DNA of 5,148 bases, from the NCBI GenBank assembly GCA_046046915.1, contig JBJOIT010000093.1, positions 1 through 5,148 on the forward strand, written 5' to 3'. The translations under genes were made by a program, and so were the position numbers. Positions 1 to 5,148 of the stretch are shown here, in pieces. How positions within the stretch are numbered: the stretch's first letter is position 1; each line of letters starts with the position of its first letter. Source of the DNA: JBEEJZ01 sp046046915 (GTDB taxonomy: Bacteria; Pseudomonadota; Gammaproteobacteria; Burkholderiales; Burkholderiaceae_C). Under the pieces are notes generated by a model. The model had not been told where the DNA came from. It saw only the letters and a program-made list of their open reading frames with translations, and did not search any database.

Positions 1-390
1 GCGCCATTTCAGCGAGCAATTGGTGCCCAGCATGCGACGGAAGATCTTCGAAAAGTGGCCCGAGTGCAGCACGATCAGGCCCATGCCTTCAAGCACACGC
101 TTTTGCACACGGTCGACGATGGCATCTTCCACCTTGCCGTGGGCCTTGTGGCCCCACCAGATCAAAACATCGCAGTCCGCGAGGCGCGCTTCGCTGAGGC
201 CGTGCTCTGGCTGGTCGAGCGTGGCAGTGCTGATGTCCGGCGGCAATGCCCCGGGGTTGAGGCCCGGCACCTGACGCAAACCTTTTGCGATAGCCGCATG
301 TATGCCTTCGGGGTAAATCGCGCCGACTGCGGGGTTTTGGCGTTCGTGTTCGTATTCGTTCCAGACAATGACAGAAATCTTTTGCTTCAT
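1..390 (-). CDS. ThuA-like domain protein (partial, N-terminal 130 residues)
   Basis: The reading frame is open from an ATG at 388-390 to the left edge, so only the first 130 residues are visible; the family is usually about 240-260 residues long. The visible part reads as a ThuA-like (trehalose utilisation, class I glutamine amidotransferase-like fold) protein: a first strand (ISVIVWNEYEHE, residues 5-16), YPEGIH (26-31), LIWWGHKAHGKV (76-87) and GLIVLHSGHFSKIF (104-117). The start is supported by a ribosome binding site just upstream. Members of this family often sit in sugar or sugar-alcohol catabolic clusters with Gfo/Idh-type oxidoreductases, but the exact reaction is not established for most of them. 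There is no signal peptide, so it is probably cytoplasmic. It is divergent from an AraC-type regulator, which could control it; this is inference. The family call is good, the substrate unknown. Confidence 0.85.
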   Translation of the reverse strand, partial: MKQKISVIVWNEYEHERQNPAVGAIYPEGIHAAIAKGLRQVPGLNPGALPPDISTATLDQPEHGLSEARLADCDVLIWWGHKAHGKVEDAIVDRVQKRVLEGMGLIVLHSGHFSKIFRRMLGTNCSLKWR

Positions 391-393
391 GAG

Positions 394-400
394 CTTCCTT
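394..400 (-). promoter_or_regulatory. Ribosome binding site of the ThuA-like gene
   Basis: The minus strand reads AAGGAAG with the AGGA core five bases before the ATG. It is the clearest Shine-Dalgarno sequence in the window and fixes the start of the ThuA-like gene. Confidence 0.7.
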
Positions 401-464
401 GAATGATCAGTCCCAACAGACTCGGGTCACGGTTTGAGATGGTTAATGAAACCATGGTCACACT

Positions 465-480
465 CGTACGATTTAGTACG
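465..480. promoter_or_regulatory. Inverted repeat CGTAC-N6-GTACG, possible operator
   Basis: CGTAC at 465-469 and GTACG at 476-480 are exact inverted copies with six bases between them. GTACG also occurs as a direct repeat at 466-470 and 476-480, one helical turn apart. The site lies inside the 183-base spacer between the divergent ThuA-like and AraC-type genes, where an operator would be expected. A second, weaker inverted pair (GGTTT at 431-435, AAACC at 449-453) lies next to it. No convincing -35/-10 pair was found for either gene. AraC proteins more often bind direct repeats, so the binding protein is uncertain. Confidence 0.35.
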
Positions 481-573
481 CGGCAAGTTCACCCGAGCCG
501 TCAAGGTTAGACACTGGCAGCTACGGTGGCAACATCTATCAGTGCCAGAAATACGGCAAAAGTAGTACAAATC

Positions 574-1518
574 ATGGATCAAAATATCCACTCGCCCGTC
601 GATCAATCTGACGGGCTGGCCCACCCCTTGGAGAGGCACGCGAGTCTGGGCACGCCGCGCCAGCAAATGCGCGATGTACTGGCCGCGTTTATTGCCCAAG
701 CGGGCAGTGGTCAACTCGCCGTGATTTGCCCTCCGACGCCCCCCTTTTTGGCTGCCCGCGGCGAGGGACATTTCCATTTGGGTGTTGAGTTGTTTTTACA
801 GGCGGCTGGGTATACCGATTTCCGTTTTCCACAAGGAGGGCAGCGCCTGTCGGCCATGCAGGCGTTGGTGATGCCCCCAAAGTTGTTGCACGACGAGCGC
901 GTCAGTGCCGGCATCGCAGCACCGTTTTGCAATGTGGTTATCTATGCGGATGCCCAAGCCCTGTCCTGCCACCTGGCTTTTGAAGAAAGTGCCGGGCGCC
1001 CGGGCATCGGCCACCTGGAGGTCTGTCGTCATGTTGAAGCGGGGCGGATACAGGGCTGGTTGGCCGACGCTGCACGGCCACCTGTGCAAGACATCAACGG
1101 CTTATGGCCTGCGCAGCAGCGTGCATTGGTGTTGACGGTACTGACGGCCGTGTGGCGTCTGCTGGATGCCCCACAGAACAATCCGTCTCCAGAACCGGTA
1201 CTGCTAGCCAAGCTGCGGGTGTTGATTCAGAACCAGCTGGGGGATATCGATCTGACCGTGGGCCAACTGGCTCAGCAGCTGGGCTGCACGGCAGATTACT
1301 TGTCGCACCTGTACAGCCAGACCACTGGCGAGCACTTGCGCGGCTTCATCCAGGGTCAGAGATTGGCACGAGCGGCGCGCCTGCTGAGCGAAAGCGCATC
1401 CCCTGTGAAGGAAGTGGCCTGGTGTTGCGGCTTTGCCAGTGCCAGCTACTTCATACGAAGTTTTCGTCAGCAGTTCGGCGTCACCCCCAAAGTTTTTCGG
1501 GCCAAGGCTGCAAATTAA
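574..1518 (+). CDS. AraC-family transcriptional regulator
   Basis: The 314-residue product ends in a typical AraC/XylS DNA-binding domain of about 100 residues. The first helix-turn-helix is near residues 227-248 (LTVGQLAQQLGCTADYLSHL). The second is near 277-300 (PVKEVAW, then GFASASYFIRSF), followed by the family hallmark FGVTPKVFR (301-309). The N-terminal 190 residues fit a cupin-like sensing domain: HFHLGVE at 66-72, a PPKLLHDE stretch at 101-108 and a second strand cluster near 118-135. The ligand cannot be read from the sequence. Residues 284-285 are adjacent cysteines in the second helix-turn-helix region, which is unusual but may mean nothing. The start is uncertain: ATG 574 is preferred because the 16 residues added by an in-frame GTG at 526 look non-coding, but neither start has a good ribosome binding site. 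The gene is divergent from the ThuA-like gene and may regulate it. Confidence 0.88.
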   Translation: MDQNIHSPVDQSDGLAHPLERHASLGTPRQQMRDVLAAFIAQAGSGQLAVICPPTPPFLAARGEGHFHLGVELFLQAAGYTDFRFPQGGQRLSAMQALVMPPKLLHDERVSAGIAAPFCNVVIYADAQALSCHLAFEESAGRPGIGHLEVCRHVEAGRIQGWLADAARPPVQDINGLWPAQQRALVLTVLTAVWRLLDAPQNNPSPEPVLLAKLRVLIQNQLGDIDLTVGQLAQQLGCTADYLSHLYSQTTGEHLRGFIQGQRLARAARLLSESASPVKEVAWCCGFASASYFIRSFRQQFGVTPKVFRAKAAN

Positions 1519-1621
1519 ACGCCTGTGTTGTTGTGCAAACTCAGTTGCCATTTGCTGTCAGGCAAAGAGGTTACGACGTAGGCAGTAGATGCCGATGTGG
1601 TTGACGCATACCGATGAGGGA

Positions 1622-1697
1622 TGGTGCGGCTGGCGGGGATCGAACCCACGACCCTTGGCTTCGGAGGCCAATACTCTATCCACTGAGCTACAGCCGC
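1622..1697 (-). tRNA. tRNA-Arg (anticodon CCG)
   Basis: On the minus strand the 76 bases fold as a full cloverleaf. The acceptor strands GCGGCTG and CAGCCGC pair over 7 bp, the D stem is GCTC/GAGT, and the anticodon stem TTGGC/GCCAA encloses the loop CTCCGAA. The T stem GTGGG/CCCGC has one G-C-rich stack and the loop TTCGATC. Discriminator A is followed by an encoded CCA at 1622-1624. Bases 34-36 are CCG, which reads the arginine codon CGG. The gene stands alone and is divergent from the cytochrome gene. No T-run terminator is visible between its 3' end and the end of the AraC gene. Confidence 0.97.
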
Positions 1698-1712
1698 GTT
1701 CCGAGCGGGCTG

Positions 1713-1718
1713 ATTGTA
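1713..1718 (-). promoter_or_regulatory. Probable -10 box of the tRNA-Arg gene
   Basis: The minus strand reads TACAAT, followed by a GC-rich stretch before the tRNA 5' end 15 bases downstream. A GC-rich discriminator is common at promoters of stable RNA genes under growth-rate control. No good -35 hexamer is seen at the right distance, so the call rests on the -10 box and position only. Confidence 0.45.
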
Positions 1719-1741
1719 GGGGTTTTCGCAGTGCCGGCCGC

Positions 1742-1747
1742 TATAAT
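1742..1747 (+). promoter_or_regulatory. Probable -10 box of the cytochrome c gene
   Basis: A perfect TATAAT lies 39 bases before the ATG at 1787 and would give a leader of roughly 33 bases. The hexamer 17 bases upstream is GGGGTT, a poor -35; TTGTAG at 1714-1719 is a better hexamer but 22 bases away. The promoter may need an activator, or the -10 match may be enough for low basal transcription. Confidence 0.5.
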
Positions 1748-1786
1748 CCTCGGCTGTTTTACCTGCCCCAGTTTTTAGAGGACACC

Positions 1787-2314
1787 ATGAGCGATAACAG
1801 CCATACACCTGCTCACGAGGAAGCCCACACCGGCCCGATCAAGAATCCCAAACAATTGCTGATTGCGGTTTTCTTTTCTTTTGTCGCGCCTGTTTTTGCC
1901 ATCATCGGCCTGGTTTATTACGTATCCGCTAACAAACCAGCGGCCGGTGCAGTCAATATTGAGAAATCGACTGCAGAACGCATACAAAAGGTAGGTGCCG
2001 TTGAAATTCGCGATGCCAACCGAGAACTCAAAAGTGGCGAAGACGTTTTCAAGGCTCAATGCACCACTTGCCACAGCGCAGGTGTGGCCGGAGCTCCGAA
2101 AGTGGGTGATGCAGGAGCCTGGGGTGCCCGCATCAAAACCGGATACGACGCACTGGTGACATCGGCACTCAAGGGCAAGGGCGCAATGGGTGCTCAAGGC
2201 GGTGGTGACTTCGAAGATCTCGAGATTGCGCGTGCTGTCGTCTACATGGTCAATGCGAGTGGTGGCAATTTTGAAGCGCCTAAAGCGCCTGCCACGGCTG
2301 AAGCTGCAAAGTAA
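1787..2314 (+). CDS. Membrane-anchored cytochrome c5-type protein, one haem
   Basis: The 175-residue product carries a short polar N-terminus, one hydrophobic segment (about residues 24-46) that serves as an uncleaved membrane anchor, a linker, and a periplasmic cytochrome c domain. The haem attachment motif CTTCH is at residues 92-96. The likely distal ligand is Met134 in the stretch GKGAMGAQGGG; cytochrome c5 proteins usually have AMP here, so the proline is replaced by glycine. ARAVVYMVN (148-156) is the typical C-terminal helix, followed by an Ala/Pro/Lys-rich tail. It should transfer electrons in the periplasm, probably within the respiratory chain; the partner is not shown. The start is fixed by AGAGGA at 1777-1782, four bases before the ATG. 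The frame is open further upstream, but that part overlaps the tRNA gene antisense. It is a single-gene unit with its own -10 box and terminator. Confidence 0.93.
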   Translation: MSDNSHTPAHEEAHTGPIKNPKQLLIAVFFSFVAPVFAIIGLVYYVSANKPAAGAVNIEKSTAERIQKVGAVEIRDANRELKSGEDVFKAQCTTCHSAGVAGAPKVGDAGAWGARIKTGYDALVTSALKGKGAMGAQGGGDFEDLEIARAVVYMVNASGGNFEAPKAPATAEAAK

Positions 2315-2335
2315 AGAGCGAATTTGCTCCAGCGT

Positions 2336-2363
2336 AAAAACCGGCTTTTCAAGCCGGTTTTTT
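2336..2363. terminator. Bidirectional rho-independent terminator
   Basis: The arms AAAAACCGGCTT (2336-2347) and AAGCCGGTTTTT (2351-2362) are fully complementary with a three-base loop. Because the stem starts with an A run and ends with a T run, it works in both directions. It lies 21 bases after the stop of the cytochrome gene on the plus strand, and it also ends the convergent minus-strand operon, whose last codons are inside it. Confidence 0.93.
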
Positions 2364-2915
2364 ATTGCCTGCGCCTGAATTGGCCATCAATTTCGTAGGG
2401 CTGCAGACATAGCCATATTTGCTCGGCAAGTCTCTGGCGTACATCTCTTCAAGTGGCCAGCCCATAGACTCCATTGCGTCTGCGGCGAACACCATGTCCT
2501 GCGTATGCAACAAACCAAAGCCTTCCCTGGCCTCCAGATATAGTTTTCCACACTCATCCAGTATGCAGCGCTCGACTCTCCCTTTGTCGCCGTTGTGCGT
2601 TTGCACACTAAAGTCTGCGTTGAGTCGCCAGATCCAGGGGGTTATTTCCAGCTCTACAAATACCCGCTGAGGTCCGTTCTGAAAGGCCCAACATCCCCGG
2701 TCGTCACACTGGTAGTTTCTTTGGATGAATGAGAGTAACTTCTCATGGCGAAGTTGACTTCCCTTCGCGGCCAAGATCCCGCTAGAAAACTCACCTGCCG
2801 CTTGCGCCCGGTCATCACGCAAATACCAATTCCCCCGCGCATCCAGACCCAGCCATCCGTAGCAGTCGGGTACATGGGGCCATTTGGCCAAGGCTTGCTT
2901 CACAATTTCATCCAT
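2349..2915 (-). CDS. Conserved protein of unknown function (DUF2946/DUF2944-like)
   Basis: This 188-residue protein has no signal peptide or membrane segment and is probably cytoplasmic. It is rich in Trp (residues 12, 21, 30, 76, 94, 96, 153) and in conserved-looking blocks: CYGWLGLDARGNWYLRDDRAQ (18-38), KGSQLRHEKLLSFIQRNY (51-68), FQNGPQRVFVELE (78-90), GFGLLHTQDM (132-141) and GWPLEEMYARDLPSKYGYV (152-170). From memory it resembles a short family found in Burkholderiales and annotated with a DUF2944 or DUF2946 label; the number is not certain and no function is claimed. It starts 19 bases after the stop of yheT, so the two are probably co-transcribed. Its ribosome binding site is weak. 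The last codons (for NKKPA) and the TGA lie within the terminator hairpin, so the end of translation and of transcription coincide. Confidence 0.85.
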   Translation of the reverse strand: MDEIVKQALAKWPHVPDCYGWLGLDARGNWYLRDDRAQAAGEFSSGILAAKGSQLRHEKLLSFIQRNYQCDDRGCWAFQNGPQRVFVELEITPWIWRLNADFSVQTHNGDKGRVERCILDECGKLYLEAREGFGLLHTQDMVFAADAMESMGWPLEEMYARDLPSKYGYVCSPTKLMANSGAGNKKPA

Positions 2916-2934
2916 AGGTGGCAGTCTTCACCGT

Positions 2935-3927
2935 TCAGTCACTCAGGTACTGCTTAAACCAGGAGCCTACGGATTGCGGCAGGCTTTGTAATTCGCCAGG
3001 CCATCGTCCACTGGCAAACCCAACATGTCCACCTTGTTTTGGCTGCCATAAGTCGACATGGTCACCCACGTCTTCTTGTCGAGGTAAGCTTCCTGCGGGT
3101 ACAAATGGGTCATTACCCGTGTTGACGACCAAAGCCGGTACACGGATGCGATTCAATTGTGGTTTGGCGGAAGCTTTCTTCCAGTAATGATCAGTGTTTT
3201 TAAAGCCATGCAGTGGGGCCGTAAACACCTGATCGAACTGGTACAAGTCCTTTGCCTGTAGTAACTTGGTGCGATCAAACAAGCCAGGATGCTGTGCCAG
3301 CTTCCCCAGTGCTTTGGGTTTCATGGAGCGCAGAAACATGCGGGTGTACACCTGACGATTGAAGCCCCTGCCTATGGCATGACCACTAGCAGCCAAGTCC
3401 AGTGGTGAGCACACACTGGCAACCGCAAGGGCAGTTTCTTGCGCAGAATGGCCCATCTCTTGTGCCCACCGCATCAGCGCATTTCCTCCCAGAGAGACAC
3501 CCACAGCCAAAAGTGGTCCTTGATGATGACGCTTGAATCGGGCCAAGATCCAGTCTATTTCTTCAAAGTCGCCCGAGTGGTAGGCCCTGGGGGCGAGATT
3601 AATTTCTCCGCTACAGCCCCGAAAATGGGGCACCGCATAGGACCACCCCTGTTTGCGTGCGTAATCGCCAAATGCCTGGGCATAGTGGCTATTGGAGTTG
3701 CCTTCAAGTCCGTGGAACAACACCAACAAGGGTCGATCAATCGATTGGCGGCTTGGGCCACTGGCGGGCTCTATCAGCCAATCCACGTCAACAAAGTCTT
3801 TGTCAGGGGTACTCCAGCGCTCACGACGATAGGCGAGAGCCTGACCTTGGACGCGACGGGCAAAGAGTGCTGACCAGATGGTTTGCTGATGCCCACCTGG
3901 CAACCACCACGGTGCGACATAGTTCAT
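2935..3927 (-). CDS. yheT: YheT-family alpha/beta hydrolase
   Basis: The 330-residue product has the length and motifs of the YheT (UPF0017) branch of alpha/beta hydrolases. In order: PWWLPGGHQQTIW (6-18), the oxyanion region FHGLEGNSNSHY (71-82), HFRGCSGE (101-108), nucleophile elbow GVSLGG with Ser145, Asp273 in GNDPF, and His301 in GGHVGF. The catalytic triad is therefore complete. Family members are esterase-like enzymes acting on unknown, perhaps acyl or lipid, substrates; the real substrate is unknown. No signal peptide is visible. The ATG at 3925-3927 is chosen because it starts just before the conserved PWWLPGGH block; a GTG nine bases earlier is possible. The ribosome binding site is poor. 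Transcription could start in the 60 bases after the atpC terminator, where a palindrome is found. The unknown-function gene follows within 19 bases. Confidence 0.93.
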   Translation of the reverse strand: MNYVAPWWLPGGHQQTIWSALFARRVQGQALAYRRERWSTPDKDFVDVDWLIEPASGPSRQSIDRPLLVLFHGLEGNSNSHYAQAFGDYARKQGWSYAVPHFRGCSGEINLAPRAYHSGDFEEIDWILARFKRHHQGPLLAVGVSLGGNALMRWAQEMGHSAQETALAVASVCSPLDLAASGHAIGRGFNRQVYTRMFLRSMKPKALGKLAQHPGLFDRTKLLQAKDLYQFDQVFTAPLHGFKNTDHYWKKASAKPQLNRIRVPALVVNTGNDPFVPAGSLPRQEDVGDHVDLWQPKQGGHVGFASGRWPGELQSLPQSVGSWFKQYLSD

Positions 3928-3945
3928 GGTCAACACTTTAGCAAG

Positions 3946-3959
3946 TTAGCAGCTGCTAA
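3946..3959. promoter_or_regulatory. Perfect 14-base palindrome before yheT, possible operator
   Basis: TTAGCAGCTGCTAA is its own reverse complement. It lies 18 bases before the yheT ATG. The half-site TTAGC occurs again at 3938-3942, eight bases away in direct orientation, giving three half-sites in 22 bases. A weak -10-like TACAAC on the minus strand (3960-3965) directly abuts it, so a bound repressor would block the start of transcription. The binding protein is unknown and the promoter assignment is weak. Confidence 0.4.
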
Positions 3960-3989
3960 GTTGTAGAAATTCGATGTGCTGCACTCATG

Positions 3990-4010
3990 AAAAAACCGCC
4001 CGTAGGCGGT
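3990..4010 (-). terminator. Rho-independent terminator of the atp operon
   Basis: On the minus strand ACCGCC (4010-4005) pairs with GGCGGT (4000-3995) around a TACG loop, followed by a run of six T. The closing C-G pair plus UACG is a stable UNCG-type tetraloop. It sits 19 bases after the stop of atpC and marks the end of the ATP synthase operon. Confidence 0.93.
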
Positions 4011-4029
4011 CTTTGCAGAGAGACAAGAA

Positions 4030-4446
4030 TCACTTCTTGATGCGATATTTACGCAAGGCAGCAATTTGCGCCGCCATGATCGCCAGCTCGGATGTGGCCT
4101 TGGCCAGATCAATCTCGCTCTTGGCGTTCTTGAGCGCCTCCTCAGCAGCGAGTTTGGCGGCATTCGCCTTCTCATCGTCCAAGTCTTTGCCGCGAATCGC
4201 CGTGTCAGACAGGACGGTAACGCAGTTAGGTTGAACTTCAAGAATGCCACCGGCAACGAACACAAACTCTTCAGTGCCGTCAGCTTTTTCAATTCGCACA
4301 GAACCCGCTTTGATTCGCGTGATCAACGGAGTGTGACGAGGATAAATGCCCAACTCACCCGCTTCTCCAGGCAGAGCCACGAATTTGGCTTCACCCGAGA
4401 AAATGGATTCTTCGGCACTGACAACGTCGACGTGAATGGTGCTCAT
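4030..4446 (-). CDS. atpC: F1Fo ATP synthase subunit epsilon
   Basis: The 138-residue product is a full-length epsilon subunit. The N-terminal beta-sandwich domain (about 1-85) holds MSTIHVDVVSAEESIFSG, the conserved ALPGEAGELGIYPRHTPLIT (24-43) and VFVAGGILEVQPNCVTVLSDTA (62-83). The C-terminal part (about 88-138) is the two-helix arm, Ala- and Lys-rich, ending in RKYRIKK. In the F1 part of the enzyme it sits in the central stalk with gamma, couples rotation to catalysis, and its C-terminal arm can inhibit ATP hydrolysis. It is the last gene of the atp operon, after atpD and before a strong terminator. A GGGAAAG sequence at 4450-4456 is a fair ribosome binding site three bases before the ATG. 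The 116-base gap to atpD is described separately. Confidence 0.97.
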   Translation of the reverse strand: MSTIHVDVVSAEESIFSGEAKFVALPGEAGELGIYPRHTPLITRIKAGSVRIEKADGTEEFVFVAGGILEVQPNCVTVLSDTAIRGKDLDDEKANAAKLAAEEALKNAKSEIDLAKATSELAIMAAQIAALRKYRIKK

Positions 4447-4465
4447 AAGCTTTCCCGTTTTAAAG

Positions 4466-4481
4466 TGTGATCGAGTTCACT
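4466..4481. promoter_or_regulatory. CRP-like palindrome in the atpD-atpC gap
   Basis: The plus strand reads TGTGA (4466-4470), six bases, then TCACT (4477-4481). This matches the CRP/Vfr consensus TGTGA-N6-TCACA in nine of ten defined positions. It lies 19 bases upstream of the atpC ATG. There is no clear -35/-10 pair nearby, and a site so close to the start would more easily block than activate. It may be a chance match; the same bases could also form a small RNA hairpin. Confidence 0.3.
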
Positions 4482-4519
4482 TGAGTCGCTATGAGTGTGC
4501 AAGGTGCAATTCATAGGGG

Positions 4520-4543
4520 CCTGCACTACGTCAGCAATGCAGG
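4520..4543 (-). other. Potential RNA hairpin between atpD and atpC
   Basis: CCTGCA at 4520-4525 and TGCAGG at 4538-4543 are exact complements around a 12-base loop. No T run follows on the minus strand, so it is not a typical terminator. It could slow decay or mark a processing site in the atp transcript between the beta and epsilon genes. The fold was judged by eye. Confidence 0.35.
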
Positions 4544-4547
4544 GCTC

Positions 4548-4561
4548 AAGCGTAGCCGCTT
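4548..4561 (-). other. Small hairpin directly after the atpD stop
   Basis: AAGCG (4548-4552) and CGCTT (4557-4561) are exact complements around a four-base loop, one base beyond the atpD TGA at 4563-4565. No T run follows, so it is not expected to terminate. It might protect the 3' end of an atpD-ending transcript or limit coupling to atpC. Confidence 0.35.
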
Positions 4562-4562
4562 A

Positions 4563-5148
4563 TCACATCTTCTTGGCTTTTTCGATTGCCTCGTCGATGG
4601 TACCGACCATGTAGAAGGCCTGCTCAGGCATGTGATCGCACTCACCATTCACAATCATCTTGAAGCCACGGATGGTTTCAGACAATGGAACGTACTTGCC
4701 AGGAGAGCCCGTGAACACTTCGGCCACGTGGAATGGCTGGCTCAGGAAACGCTGAATCTTGCGAGCGCGCGCCACGGCCAGTTTGTCTTCTGGAGCCAGG
4801 TCATCCATACCCATGATCGCGATGATGTCGCGCAGTTCGCGATAACGCTGCAAGGTACCCTGCACTGCACGCGCGGTGTTGTAGTGGTCTTCGCCCACAA
4901 CGTTCGGATCGAGCTGGCGGCTGGTGGAGTCCAGAGGGTCCACGGCGGGGTAAATACCCAGCGAAGCGATGTCACGGGACAACACGACGGTGGAATCCAG
5001 GTGAGCAAACGTCGTTGCTGGCGAAGGATCGGTCAAGTCGTCCGCAGGCACATACACAGCCTGAATAGACGTGATAGAACCGACCTTGGTGGAGGTAATA
5101 CGCTCTTGCAGACGACCCATTTCTTCAGCCAAAGTAGGCTGGTAACCC
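4563..5148 (-). CDS. atpD: F1Fo ATP synthase subunit beta (partial, C-terminal 194 residues)
   Basis: The frame runs from the right edge to a TGA at 4563-4565, so the Walker A and B region lies outside the window and about 60% of the usual 465-480 residues is missing. The visible part starts at GYQPT, then LAEEMGRLQERI, and contains DDLTDPSPATTFAHLDSTVVLSR and the alpha/beta signature PAVDPLDSTS (4920-4949). The catch loop that in E. coli reads DELSEED is DDLAPED here (4785-4805). FLSQPFHVAEVFTGSPGKYV and EQAFYMVGTIDEAIEKAKKM close the protein. Beta carries the catalytic sites of ATP synthase on the cytoplasmic side of the inner membrane. The gene truncation is only the window edge; nothing suggests a damaged gene. 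It precedes atpC in the standard atp order. Confidence 0.97.
   Translation of the reverse strand, partial: GYQPTLAEEMGRLQERITSTKVGSITSIQAVYVPADDLTDPSPATTFAHLDSTVVLSRDIASLGIYPAVDPLDSTSRQLDPNVVGEDHYNTARAVQGTLQRYRELRDIIAIMGMDDLAPEDKLAVARARKIQRFLSQPFHVAEVFTGSPGKYVPLSETIRGFKMIVNGECDHMPEQAFYMVGTIDEAIEKAKKM

Noticed and set aside
526..573. GTG start for the AraC-type regulator
   Set aside because: The added 16 residues look like translated intergenic DNA and there is no good ribosome binding site; it cannot be excluded fully because ATG 574 also lacks one.
1545..1565. TTGCC/GGCAA hairpin after the AraC gene as a terminator
   Set aside because: The stem is five pairs with a long loop and no T run on either strand.
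1519..1697. tRNA-Arg as an integration site of a genomic island
   Set aside because: The tRNA is intact, no integrase gene is present and I saw no second copy of its 3' end in the window. The left part could still be strain-variable, but nothing here shows it.
1589..1786. N-terminal extension of the cytochrome reading frame to 1589
   Set aside because: It runs antisense through the whole tRNA-Arg gene and the promoter region, while the ATG at 1787 has a ribosome binding site and begins a normal membrane-anchored cytochrome.
3439..3873. Plus-strand 144-codon frame opposite yheT
   Set aside because: It overlaps the conserved catalytic region of yheT in antisense and shows no family motif of its own.
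4066..4470. Plus-strand 134-codon frame opposite atpC
   Set aside because: It is the antisense shadow of a well-conserved gene, with no recognisable protein features.
4785..4805. Divergent catch loop DDLAPED in the beta subunit as a novelty
   Set aside because: Related betaproteobacterial beta subunits, as far as I recall, carry similar D-E/D-L-A-P-E-D forms, so it looks like lineage variation.

Overview
The window looks like ordinary chromosomal DNA of a betaproteobacterium, most likely Burkholderiales and probably Comamonadaceae-like. This rests on the wording of the F1 beta and epsilon subunits, the membrane-anchored cytochrome c5-type protein beside a tRNA-Arg gene, and moderate-to-high GC. 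The genus is an inference from memory of related proteins; no search was run.

Left part (1-1518): the N-terminal half of a ThuA-like protein runs off the left edge on the minus strand. It is divergent from an AraC-family regulator on the plus strand. Their shared 183-base spacer holds an inverted repeat that could be an operator. Regulation of one gene by the other is a guess from layout.

Middle part (1622-2363): a complete tRNA-Arg(CCG) gene lies on the minus strand, and a one-haem, membrane-anchored cytochrome c lies on the plus strand. The two are transcribed divergently from a spacer of about 90 bases that carries a -10-like box for each. The cytochrome gene ends at a strong bidirectional terminator.

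Right-middle part (2349-3927): two minus-strand genes form a likely operon. The first encodes a YheT-type alpha/beta hydrolase with an intact catalytic triad. The second, 19 bases downstream, encodes a 188-residue conserved protein of unknown function whose last codons lie inside the terminator stem. A perfect 14-base palindrome precedes yheT.

Right part (3990-5148): this is the 3' end of the ATP synthase operon on the minus strand, with the C-terminal part of atpD, complete atpC and a rho-independent terminator. The atpD-atpC gap is 116 bases and contains two potential hairpins and a CRP-like palindrome.

I see no mobile element, CRISPR array, toxin-antitoxin pair, defence system or other clearly new system. 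The points worth a second look are mainly regulatory: the atpD-atpC gap, the palindrome before yheT, the divergent spacer on the left, and the coding sequence that overlaps its terminator.
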